From Flavobacteriales bacterium (GTDB lineage: Bacteria; Bacteroidota; Bacteroidia; Flavobacteriales; Crocinitomicaceae), in contig CANCEQ010000169.1 of assembly GCA_947375085.1 (NCBI GenBank), positions 1 through 6,619 of the forward strand: a DNA stretch of 6,619 nucleotides, read 5' to 3'. The notes beneath the pieces are model-generated. The model worked only from the letters and a program-made list of their open reading frames with translations, was not told where the DNA came from and searched no databases. This document shows positions 1 through 5,970 of the stretch, piece after piece (position 1 is the first letter of the stretch; each line of letters begins with the position of its first letter). Made by a program: the position numbers and the translations under genes.

Positions 1-348
1 GAGGCTTTGTATGAAAAATACAAAGGTCAAAATTTTGTAATTATCGGATTTCCAGCAAACGATTTTATGAGTCAAGAACCAGGAACAAACACTGAAATTG
101 CTGAATTCTGTAAAAAGAATTACGGTGTTTCTTTTCCTATGATGGATAAGGTGGTTGTAAAAGGAAAAGATAAATGTGAGGTCTACAAATTCTTAACTGA
201 AAAATCGTTAAATGGAGTTGAAGAAAGTTCTGTGAAATGGAATTTTCAAAAATATCTTTTAAATGAAGAAGGTGTTTTAGTGAAAGTAATAGACCCTAGA
301 ACATTACCAAATGATGCATCAATAATTGATTGGATTGAAGGGAAATAG
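1..348 (+). CDS. Glutathione peroxidase (thiol type), 3' part only
   Basis: This is the C-terminal 115 residues of a GPx-family peroxidase, open at the window's left edge; the first in-window codon is gag (Glu), so there is no start here. GPx enzymes reduce hydrogen and organic peroxides. Visible family motifs are GFPANDF (residues 16-22), SQEPG with the catalytic Gln at 25, and the Trp80-Asn81 pair of VKWNF. The peroxidatic Cys should lie about 10 residues upstream of the window. Cys37 in EFCKKNYG aligns with the resolving Cys of yeast Gpx3-type enzymes, which suggests a non-selenium, thioredoxin-dependent 2-Cys mechanism. The non-essential Cys of the usual FPCNQF is Ala here, and the Gln after it is Asp. 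Next gene starts 26 nt downstream on the same strand. The family is firm; electron donor and location are inferred, and a signal peptide cannot be judged. Confidence 0.93.
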   Translation, partial: EALYEKYKGQNFVIIGFPANDFMSQEPGTNTEIAEFCKKNYGVSFPMMDKVVVKGKDKCEVYKFLTEKSLNGVEESSVKWNFQKYLLNEEGVLVKVIDPRTLPNDASIIDWIEGK

Positions 349-374
349 AATTTGATTTTAAGTTTATATTAATA

Positions 375-899
375 ATGACAATAAGTAAACCAATCGTTGA
401 AAATTTATCTGATTATTTAAAAAATTATTTAGAGTTAGTTCAGGAATCAGATTTAATCGTGGCTTTAGAAAAGAATAGAGATGAAATTATACCTTATTTT
501 ACTTCAATTCCTGAAAATAAGGGTGATTATTCTTATGAAATTAATAAATGGACATCTAAAGAAGTTTTGTGTCATATTATAGATGCTGAAAGAATTTTTT
601 CCTACAGAGCCTTACGTTTTTCAAGAAATGATAAAACTGAATTATCGGGATATGATGATGATTTTTTAGTGGCAAATTCAAATACTGTAAATAGATCAAT
701 TTCTGATTTATTGGATGAATTTATTTTAGTTAGAAATTCAACTATTTCATTGTTTAAATCTATGAATTTTAATATGCTTAATTTGGTTGGAATGGCAAAT
801 AATAATGATATTTCTGTCTCAACTTTAGGTTGGTTGATAGCTGGACATTCAAAACATCATTTATCAGTGCTTTTAACTAAATATAAGGTTGTTAGTTAG
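375..899 (+). CDS. DinB-like/YfiT-type superfamily protein (putative metal-dependent enzyme)
   Basis: This 174-residue protein has the look of the DinB/YfiT four-helix-bundle superfamily. The typical segment KWTSKEVLCHIIDAER places a candidate metal ligand at His67 in the second helix. The C-terminal AGHSKHH gives His158 and His162, so the usual three-His site is complete. RALRFSRND and the LSGYDDDF stretch after it (about 79-97) also match DinB_2-type members. Some relatives are thiol-dependent S-transferases (for example bacillithiol or mycothiol types) and many are uncharacterised, so no substrate is proposed. No signal peptide is seen, so it is probably cytoplasmic. It sits between the glutathione peroxidase and a VOC-fold protein, 6 nt before the latter, which suits a detoxification role. 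Start ATG at 375 is the first Met and gives the usual family length. Confidence 0.85.
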   Translation: MTISKPIVENLSDYLKNYLELVQESDLIVALEKNRDEIIPYFTSIPENKGDYSYEINKWTSKEVLCHIIDAERIFSYRALRFSRNDKTELSGYDDDFLVANSNTVNRSISDLLDEFILVRNSTISLFKSMNFNMLNLVGMANNNDISVSTLGWLIAGHSKHHLSVLLTKYKVVS

Positions 900-905
900 T
901 TAAAT

Positions 906-1280
906 ATGAAATTAAATCAAATCACAATCCCATCACTTGATGTTGAAAAAGCGATTGAATTTTATGAATTATTAGGCTTTACATTGATTGTAAAGTCTTT
1001 ACCAAATTATGTACGATTTATTTGTCCGGACGGTGACAATACATTCTCGATTCATAAGGTTGAAAAGCTGTCGAATTTTGAAGGGATTTGGATTTATTTT
1101 GAATGTGAGAATTTGGATCAGCAAGTTCAAGAATTAATTTCCAAAGGAGTAATATTTGAAGAACTTCCAATTGATCAAGTGTGGCTATGGAGAGAAGCAA
1201 GACTTCGTGATTTAGATTATAATTTAATCATTCTATATTCTTCAGGAGAAAATAGATTAAATCCACCTTGGAAAATATAA
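906..1280 (+). CDS. Glyoxalase/bleomycin-resistance (VOC) fold protein
   Basis: This 124-residue single-domain protein has the vicinal oxygen chelate layout. It opens with a beta strand and the LDVEKAIEFYELLGF helix motif (about 11-25), then NTFSIHK (His50), a second half IYFECENLDQQVQELISKG (63-81), and a closing strand in which RDLDYNLIIL (101-110) takes the place of the common DPdGN motif. Candidate metal ligands are Gln5, His50 and Glu97, but the exact set is uncertain. VOC proteins include glyoxalases, dioxygenases, fosfomycin-resistance and bleomycin-binding proteins, and this one cannot be assigned to a substrate. It starts 6 nt after the DinB-like gene and ends 6 nt before the hydrolase gene, so co-transcription is very likely. 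Probably cytoplasmic. Confidence 0.87.
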   Translation: MKLNQITIPSLDVEKAIEFYELLGFTLIVKSLPNYVRFICPDGDNTFSIHKVEKLSNFEGIWIYFECENLDQQVQELISKGVIFEELPIDQVWLWREARLRDLDYNLIILYSSGENRLNPPWKI

Positions 1281-1286
1281 ATTCGT

Positions 1287-2048
1287 ATGAAATTCTTTGT
1301 TTTAATTAGTTTTTTCATTTTATTTTCTAATATTTTATTTTGTCAATCAATCGATTCTGTTTTGTATTCTGTTAAAAAAGAACGAATTGACTATTTTGAT
1401 AGTGTAAGAAATCGAAAAATTCCTGTTGAAATTTACAAACCTAAAACAGATCAACTTATTGTTAATCAAAAAGTTGTGTTTTTTAGTCATGGATATGGTT
1501 TTAATCGGGGTGATTCGTATTTAGGATATTCTTATATAGGTGAATATTTGGCTTCTAAAGGCTATTTTGTAGTGAGTATTCAGCACGAACAAAAAGGGGA
1601 TGATTCTCTAGCGATGAGCGGTAATCTTCAAGAATTAAGAAAACCAAATTGGTTGAAAGGAGTTCAAAATATCAAGTTTGTATTGAATCAAATTCATACC
1701 GATTATTTGAATTTAAATACGAATCAAATTATTTTAATTGGTCATTCAAATGGGGGAGATATGTCGATGTTATTTACCCAAATGTATCCTGAATTAGTTC
1801 ATAAAGTAATTTCTTTAGACAATAGAAGAGTTTCATTACCAAGAGTAAGTTATCCTTGTGTATATTCAATTCGTTCAAGTGATCAATTACCTGACGAGGG
1901 AGTTTTACCATCTTTTGAAGAGCAATGTTTATATAACATAACAATCGTACAATTGCCAAATACAATCCATAATGATATGGCAAATAATGCTTCTAAAAAA
2001 CAGAAGTTGGAAATTTTGGAATACATTCGGGTGTTTATTGAAGAATAA
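1287..2048 (+). CDS. Exported alpha/beta hydrolase (serine esterase/lipase-like)
   Basis: This 253-residue protein begins with a signal peptide (residues 1-19, Lys then a long Phe/Leu/Ile run, probable cleavage before Gln20), so it should act in the periplasm or cell envelope. The alpha/beta hydrolase core shows the oxyanion-hole motif FSHGYG (66-71) and the nucleophile elbow GHSNGG with Ser154. NTIHNDM supplies the catalytic His228. The acid is probably Asp199 or Asp203 in the RSSDQLPDEG segment; Asp178 in SLDNRR is less well placed. The layout SLDNRR, then a Pro-rich strand, SSDQ, DEGVLPSFEEQ and HNDM looks like a defined subgroup, but I know of no characterised member. Esterase or lipase activity is inferred and the substrate is unknown. 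It lies 6 nt after the VOC gene and 15 nt before the Crp/Fnr regulator. Confidence 0.88.
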   Translation: MKFFVLISFFILFSNILFCQSIDSVLYSVKKERIDYFDSVRNRKIPVEIYKPKTDQLIVNQKVVFFSHGYGFNRGDSYLGYSYIGEYLASKGYFVVSIQHEQKGDDSLAMSGNLQELRKPNWLKGVQNIKFVLNQIHTDYLNLNTNQIILIGHSNGGDMSMLFTQMYPELVHKVISLDNRRVSLPRVSYPCVYSIRSSDQLPDEGVLPSFEEQCLYNITIVQLPNTIHNDMANNASKKQKLEILEYIRVFIEE

Positions 2049-2063
2049 TTATTTAGTAAAATT

Positions 2064-2639
2064 ATGCTAGCTCAACGTTTAAAATTATCTTTTGATCAGT
2101 TTTTTGACGCTCCAATAGAAGTGTGGGAATCATTTTTGAAATTATGTGATTTTGTGTCTTTTGATAAAAATGAAATAATAAAACAGGCGAATGAAGTTGA
2201 AAAATATGGTTATTTTATATTGAAGGGAAGTGGTGGTGTTTTTTTATGGAAAGAAAATAATTATGTCTGTTTAGATTTGTTTTATGAGGAATCTTTTTTT
2301 GGAGATTATATGTCACTGATAAATGGAGAATCCTCACCTTTAGAGACAATTGCTTTGGAAAAATCAGAAATGTTAAGAATTTCAAAAGTAAATATAGAAT
2401 TATTGAAAGGGACAGAAATGGGGAAGTTTTTATTTTTAGTTTCTGCAGAATCTACTTTCGTTGATAAACAAAAACAACAAATTGATTTACTTTTAAAGAC
2501 AGCTGAAGAAAGATATATCGAATTGTTAACGTTTCAGCCTAATATTATACTTAGAACACCTCAAAAATATTTGGCTTCTTATTTAGGAATCACTCCACAA
2601 AGTTTAAGTAGAATACGAAAAAAAATCGTTCAAAATTAA
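2064..2639 (+). CDS. Crp/Fnr-family transcriptional regulator
   Basis: This 191-residue cytoplasmic protein has an N-terminal cyclic-nucleotide-binding-type beta roll (about 10-115) with the recognisable YGYFILKGSGGVFLW strand pair and FFGDYMSLINGESS. A long dimerisation helix follows (about 117-150), then a C-terminal helix-turn-helix, PQKYLASYLGITPQSLSRIR (166-185). The phosphate-binding cassette equivalent (about 79-98, ending SSPLETIALE) lacks the Arg-Ser pair that contacts cAMP in E. coli CRP. Only two Cys are present (28 and 69), so an Fnr-type iron-sulfur cluster is not expected. It is the last gene of the first run and probably controls that run, the downstream operon, or both. A 5-4-5 inverted repeat of CRP/FNR-box geometry starts 5 nt after its stop. 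The effector is unknown. Confidence 0.93.
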   Translation: MLAQRLKLSFDQFFDAPIEVWESFLKLCDFVSFDKNEIIKQANEVEKYGYFILKGSGGVFLWKENNYVCLDLFYEESFFGDYMSLINGESSPLETIALEKSEMLRISKVNIELLKGTEMGKFLFLVSAESTFVDKQKQQIDLLLKTAEERYIELLTFQPNIILRTPQKYLASYLGITPQSLSRIRKKIVQN

Positions 2640-2643
2640 TTTA

Positions 2644-2657
2644 TTACCATAGGGTAA
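2644..2657. promoter_or_regulatory. Inverted repeat TTACC-N4-GGTAA: candidate Crp/Fnr-type operator or weak terminator
   Basis: A perfect 5-nt inverted repeat with a 4-nt spacer (ATAG) starts 5 nt after the stop of the Crp/Fnr gene. The geometry equals that of an FNR box (TTGAT-N4-ATCAA), with different bases. It lies about 42 bp upstream of a start site guessed from the candidate promoter at 2680-2687, close to a class II activator position. The repeat is followed by C and six T (2658-2664), so in RNA it could also form a short hairpin plus U-tract. A 5-bp stem with two G-C pairs is weak for a terminator. Both readings are inference. Confidence 0.45.
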
Positions 2658-2679
2658 CTTTTTTAATTTAAACATTTAC

Positions 2680-2687
2680 AACTTTTG
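2680..2687 (+). promoter_or_regulatory. Weak candidate Bacteroidota -7 element (AACTTTTG)
   Basis: AACTTTTG differs at one position from the Bacteroidota -7 consensus TAnnTTTG. It lies 26 nt before the ATG at 2714, in the only sizeable gap on the plus strand, where a promoter for the second operon would be expected. No convincing TTG -33 element is present at the usual 19-21 nt spacing, only a T-run, so an activator might be needed. It is proposed mainly from position. Confidence 0.3.
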
Positions 2688-2713
2688 CATTATTAATTAA
2701 TTTAATAAAAAAG

Positions 2714-3286
2714 ATGAAAAAGTGTATAATTGTTTTATGTTTAATTAATTCATTTTTAGTTATTTCTCAAAATGAATTAAAAAAATTAAATAGAGAAGGT
2801 TTTATTTTTGGAGCTTCAATTGGAGTATCTCAAATTTATTTAAATTCACCTAAAGCTGGGAATGAGGATCAGTTAGGTCTGTCATTTCCTAATTTTAAAT
2901 TTGGTACAATGGTTAATTCAAAAACTGCTATTTTGGTTCATTTACCAGGTACTATTTATAAATGTAATAATGATGGTAGAAAAAGAGATAGAGGTTTTGA
3001 AGGCATTATTCCTTCAGTTCAATATTGGATGAAAGATAATTGGTGGGGACTTGGAGGAGTCGGTTTAACCTTTGATGCTCCTGCTTTTTATGATATAAAA
3101 AATGAGACTGAACGAAAGTTTTATGTTGGTCCGTCTTTTTTACTTGGGACTGGTTATGAAGTTTGGAAAAATGAAAAATTGACCATAGATTTACAAACAA
3201 GAGTTCAACACGGTTTTTCAACATTAGAAAATGGTAGACGTGTAGGAACTGCTATTAATTTTATGATTGGTTTTAATTTCTATTAA
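2714..3286 (+). CDS. Predicted outer-membrane beta-barrel protein of unknown function
   Basis: This 190-residue protein has a signal peptide (1-19, MKK then a hydrophobic stretch, probable cleavage before Gln19 or Asn20). The mature part alternates hydrophobic and polar residues and is rich in Gly and aromatics: FIFGASIGVSQIYL, WWGLGGVGLTFDAP, FYVGPSFLLGTGYEVW, and the terminal TAINFMIGFNFY. This pattern suggests about eight transmembrane beta strands, and the aromatic final residue is a usual outer-membrane barrel signature. Cys4 and Cys9 lie inside the signal region and do not form a credible lipobox. I do not recognise a specific family. It is the first gene of a three-gene run: the next start is 2 nt after its stop and the third gene encodes a secreted T9SS substrate, so an envelope role is likely. 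A soluble lipocalin-like barrel is a less likely alternative. Confidence 0.75.
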   Translation: MKKCIIVLCLINSFLVISQNELKKLNREGFIFGASIGVSQIYLNSPKAGNEDQLGLSFPNFKFGTMVNSKTAILVHLPGTIYKCNNDGRKRDRGFEGIIPSVQYWMKDNWWGLGGVGLTFDAPAFYDIKNETERKFYVGPSFLLGTGYEVWKNEKLTIDLQTRVQHGFSTLENGRRVGTAINFMIGFNFY

Positions 3287-3288
3287 AC

Positions 3289-3711
3289 TTGAATTTACAA
3301 AAGACAATTTTACTAATACTCTCTATTATCTTTAGTGCTGTATTACTTTTTCACATTTCAATAATAATAGGTTTAATCGATTATTCAATCGTTTGGGGAG
3401 GAAGATTAAATTCTAAAAGTGAAATGTATTCATTTGAATTTACTTCAATTTTATTAAATCTGTTTTTTTTAATGATTGTTTTGGTGGATTCGAAAGCAAT
3501 CAAACTTAAAGTGAATTCAAAACATCTTCTAATTTCTTATTGGTTGATGTTTATTCTTTTCTTTTTCAATACGTTAGGTAACTTGTTTTCAAGAAGTAGT
3601 TTGGAAACTAAAATTTTTACACCTATCACGATTGTTTTAACACTCTTATGTCTTTTAATAATTATTACAAAGAGGAAAGAAAAGAATGAGAATACTAAAA
3701 AGTTCTATTAA
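3289..3711 (+). CDS. Four-helix integral membrane protein of unknown function, TTG start
   Basis: This 140-residue protein has four predicted membrane segments (about 6-30, 48-66, 79-100 and 109-127). It ends in a charged Lys/Glu/Asn-rich tail (128-140) that probably faces the cytoplasm. Between helices 1 and 2 is a conserved-looking loop, VWGGRLNSKSEMYSFE (35-50). It has no signal peptide and no catalytic motif that I recognise. Start choice: in this frame there is a stop at 3274-3276 and no ATG until Met46 (3424), so TTG at 3289 is the only start that keeps the first helix. It follows the previous stop by 2 nt. Its stop overlaps the next ATG as TAATG, so translational coupling on both sides is likely. 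It vaguely recalls small DUF3995-like membrane proteins but lacks their aromatic motif. Inner-membrane location is inferred. Confidence 0.75.
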   Translation: MNLQKTILLILSIIFSAVLLFHISIIIGLIDYSIVWGGRLNSKSEMYSFEFTSILLNLFFLMIVLVDSKAIKLKVNSKHLLISYWLMFILFFFNTLGNLFSRSSLETKIFTPITIVLTLLCLLIIITKRKEKNENTKKFY

Positions 3712-5255
3712 TGAGATTTAAAAGTATAATTAGCTTTCTATTCTGCAGTTGTATAAATCTAGTTTTTTCACAAAATTGTGGCGATGTACAAGTTTTAAAT
3801 AGTAATCAGTCAATTCAGATTAATACAAGAATTCATCAATTAGATAGTTTATTGAAGACTGAAAATGTAGTTAAAATAGATTCAATCAGTACGATTTTAA
3901 AAAATGATTTTGGTTCAGAAGGAGGGAAGCCTGATGCTCAAGAAACTTATTTTAATTTAACGTCAGCAACCAATTGGTTGGATTTAACGAATTCAATTTC
4001 ATTATCTAGACTGTTAATTGACAAGGATAGTTTGGTTTATGCTAATCTTTGGAAGTCAGCTTTAGGATTGAAACCACCTTCCTATCAACCGAACTCTTTA
4101 TTTTTAAGAGCTTCAGCAGAAATTGCTGCTGGATTACTTAAAATTGCACAAAAGGAAACAAATTTAGTTCGTAAAAATAACTATACGAATTGGGCAGTTA
4201 GAGCCTTGGATAGTTTAGCTACAATGCAGTTGTCGAATGGTGCATTTCCATTTCCTGATTTAAGAATGTATGGGGATCCAACATTTACCTCAATCATCAA
4301 TAATTTTATGATTTCGTGTGGAAATGATTCTGTAAATGTTTTAAAAAATGGTTGGATAATCGATGATAAAGGAACAGGAGAATTTAAGTTTGATGCTGGT
4401 GTGATTTCAAATGCCTATTATGAAGCTTATCTTTTAACGAATAAAGCTAATTATAAGTCGATTGTAGTTTCTTTAGGTGACTATTTTAAAACGTTATCAT
4501 TTAATTCTAACTACAATTACAACACATTTGTATCATTAGGATTGACGAGAGCTTATCAATTGACGAACGACACTTCTTATCTTAATCGAGCTATTAAAAC
4601 GATTCGACTTTCAGTTTTACCTGGACAATTAACTAATGGAAGATGGGTGGACGGTCATAATGCAAATTCAAGGTATCACAGTATTATTTTACAAAACTGT
4701 CTACCTATTAATTCGTTGATTACGAACGCGAATAGTAAAAATGAAATTGAAAGTATGAATTTCAAAGCAGTGAAAAACATGCTGGATTATACTTATAAAT
4801 GTGGTTCCAGTACTGGTTTTAGATGGTTAATGAAAGCTTATGCTAACCAATTAGAACTTTATACACCCCAATTTAATGATTCAATTAAAAGCTTAATTGG
4901 AAGATATATTAATCAATCGAATATAAATGGTAAAAATTTAGATGTTCCAACGATGGGTGAGTATTTCGAATTACTTGATTTTACGAATTCATTGAGCGAT
5001 ATTGAGAAAAATATAAATTTAAACATTTGCCCAAATCCTTTTGATAATCAGCTGGTTGTGAGTGTTGGAAGTAGTGATATTAAACTTCAGTTAAAATTAA
5101 TCAATTCGATTGGAGTAGTTGAAATTGAAGAAGTTAAAGTATGTGATGTAAATCAAATTATAGTAGATACTTCAAAATTGAAAAAGGGGATTTATTTTCT
5201 TCAAATTGAAGGCGAAAATGGAATGAATTTTAAACAAAAATTAGTTAAGTTGTAA
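3711..5255 (+). CDS. T9SS-secreted, mostly helical protein (alpha/alpha-toroid-like) with C-terminal sorting domain
   Basis: This 514-residue protein has a signal peptide at 1-20 (cleavage probably before Gln21). Its C-terminal sorting domain (about 435-514) has the type A hallmarks: ICPNPFDNQLVV, a middle strand LKLINSIGVV, and DTSKLKKGIYFLQI followed by a Lys-ending tail KQKLVKL. It should cross the outer membrane through the type IX secretion system and be released or surface-attached. The 400-residue core is rich in helices with repeated helix-loop units; QLSNGAFPFPD (173-183) and QLTNGRWVDG (306-315) look like equivalent loops. This recalls alpha/alpha-toroid proteins such as six-hairpin glycosidases, polysaccharide lyases and terpenoid-cyclase folds. 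Asp183, Asp228, Asp314 and His316 are acid/base residues worth noting, but no enzyme family is identified. Its ATG overlaps the preceding stop, and it converges with the DUF4159 gene 43 nt downstream. Confidence 0.85.
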   Translation: MRFKSIISFLFCSCINLVFSQNCGDVQVLNSNQSIQINTRIHQLDSLLKTENVVKIDSISTILKNDFGSEGGKPDAQETYFNLTSATNWLDLTNSISLSRLLIDKDSLVYANLWKSALGLKPPSYQPNSLFLRASAEIAAGLLKIAQKETNLVRKNNYTNWAVRALDSLATMQLSNGAFPFPDLRMYGDPTFTSIINNFMISCGNDSVNVLKNGWIIDDKGTGEFKFDAGVISNAYYEAYLLTNKANYKSIVVSLGDYFKTLSFNSNYNYNTFVSLGLTRAYQLTNDTSYLNRAIKTIRLSVLPGQLTNGRWVDGHNANSRYHSIILQNCLPINSLITNANSKNEIESMNFKAVKNMLDYTYKCGSSTGFRWLMKAYANQLELYTPQFNDSIKSLIGRYINQSNINGKNLDVPTMGEYFELLDFTNSLSDIEKNINLNICPNPFDNQLVVSVGSSDIKLQLKLINSIGVVEIEEVKVCDVNQIIVDTSKLKKGIYFLQIEGENGMNFKQKLVKL

Positions 5256-5267
5256 ATAGTTTCTTTA

Positions 5268-5291
5268 TTCAATCTCAAACTCAACCTCAAC
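5268..5291. repeat. Degenerate hexanucleotide repeat in the convergent gap
   Basis: Four consecutive hexamers, TTCAAT CTCAAA CTCAAC CTCAAC, fill most of the 43-nt gap between two convergent genes. On the minus strand they read GTTGAG GTTGAG TTTGAG ATTGAA and then TAA, which would encode VEVEFEIE-stop. That reading is out of frame with DUF4159 and starts just past its stop. It may be microsatellite-like sequence or a remnant of an older C-terminal tail. No hairpin terminator is visible in this gap. Confidence 0.6.
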
Positions 5292-5298
5292 CTTATTC

Positions 5299-5949
5299 CT
5301 ATCTTCCCATAAAAGCATACATCAAAATATTAGCTCCCATTTGAAGTGCTTGACGTCTTTTATCTGCTGAATCTCCATGAACTTGAGAATCTTCCCAACC
5401 ATCACTCAAATCTGTTTCATACGTATAAATGCAAACTAAACGGCCATCTACAATAATCCCAAAAGCTTGTGGACGTTTACCGTCATGTTCGTGTATTTTA
5501 GGTAATCCGTTAAAGTCAAATTTTTGGTGAAAAACCGGATGATTAAAAGGTAGTTCCACTAATTCATTATTAGGAAATACTTTTTTAAGTTCAGTTCGAA
5601 TGAATTGATCCATTCCGTAGTTGTCATCAATGTGTAAAAAACCTCCTCCTAATAAATAATTACGAAGATTTTCAGCTTCAGAAGGAGAAAAAACCACATT
5701 TCCGTGCCCCGTCATATGAACGAAGGGATAAAGAAATAAATTTTGACTTCCTACTTCCACATAAGGAACCTCTTTAGAAATATTAGTAGCTAAATTTTGA
5801 TTACTAAATGAAATTAAATTTGGAAGAGCTGTTGGATTCGCGTAATAATCACCACCCCCATTGTATTTTAAAACAGCTAATTGATACGTTCCCTGAGCAA
5901 AAGTAAAATAGCCAAGCGAAATAAAAATAAATAATACTAATTGTTTCAT
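5299..5949 (-). CDS. DUF4159 domain-containing exported protein
   Basis: This 216-residue protein has a signal peptide (1-18, ending TFA, cleavage before Gln19). The rest is one DUF4159 domain: LKYNGGGDYYANPT (27-40), FVHMTGHGNVVFSPSE (76-91), the LLGGGFLHIDDNYG core (99-112), NHPVFH (136-141), KIHEHDG (151-157) and the closing DLSDGWEDSQVHGD (180-193). DUF4159 is thought to have a flavodoxin- or amidotransferase-like Rossmann fold, and its function is unknown. Conserved His, Asp and Glu residues are abundant, but I cannot assign a catalytic set. Start choice: the frame extends two codons to a TTG at 5955, but the ATG at 5949 gives a normal signal peptide and is preferred. It follows rsmE on the minus strand across a 55-nt gap that holds most of a 48-bp palindrome, which ends 21 nt before this ATG. 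Confidence 0.92.
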   Translation of the reverse strand: MKQLVLFIFISLGYFTFAQGTYQLAVLKYNGGGDYYANPTALPNLISFSNQNLATNISKEVPYVEVGSQNLFLYPFVHMTGHGNVVFSPSEAENLRNYLLGGGFLHIDDNYGMDQFIRTELKKVFPNNELVELPFNHPVFHQKFDFNGLPKIHEHDGKRPQAFGIIVDGRLVCIYTYETDLSDGWEDSQVHGDSADKRRQALQMGANILMYAFMGR

Positions 5950-5970
5950 TTTCAATGTTTTTATTATTTG

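Noticed and set aside
7..9. TTG at 7 as the start of the glutathione peroxidase
   Set aside because: The frame is open to base 1, and a start here would remove the strand and loop that carry the peroxidatic Cys. The gene is cut by the window edge.
346..354. TAGAATTTG as a -7 promoter element for the DinB-like gene
   Set aside because: It has three instead of two bases between TA and TTTG, overlaps the upstream stop codon and has no -33 partner. Read-through from the upstream gene explains expression.
1018..1200. Minus-strand open frame inside the VOC gene
   Set aside because: It is wholly inside a well-supported plus-strand gene and its translation shows no domain or signal. The same holds for minus-strand frames at 1774-1983 and 3006-3224.
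2690..2708. Inverted repeat TTATTAA-N5-TTAATAA before the gene at 2714
   Set aside because: It consists only of A and T in a very AT-rich gap, where such dyads arise readily by chance. It lacks the G/C-containing half-sites of a credible operator.
5950..5955. Two-codon upstream extension of the DUF4159 frame to a TTG start at 5955
   Set aside because: The ATG at 5949 gives a standard signal peptide (MKQLVLFIF) and the added Met-Lys brings nothing, so the ATG is preferred.
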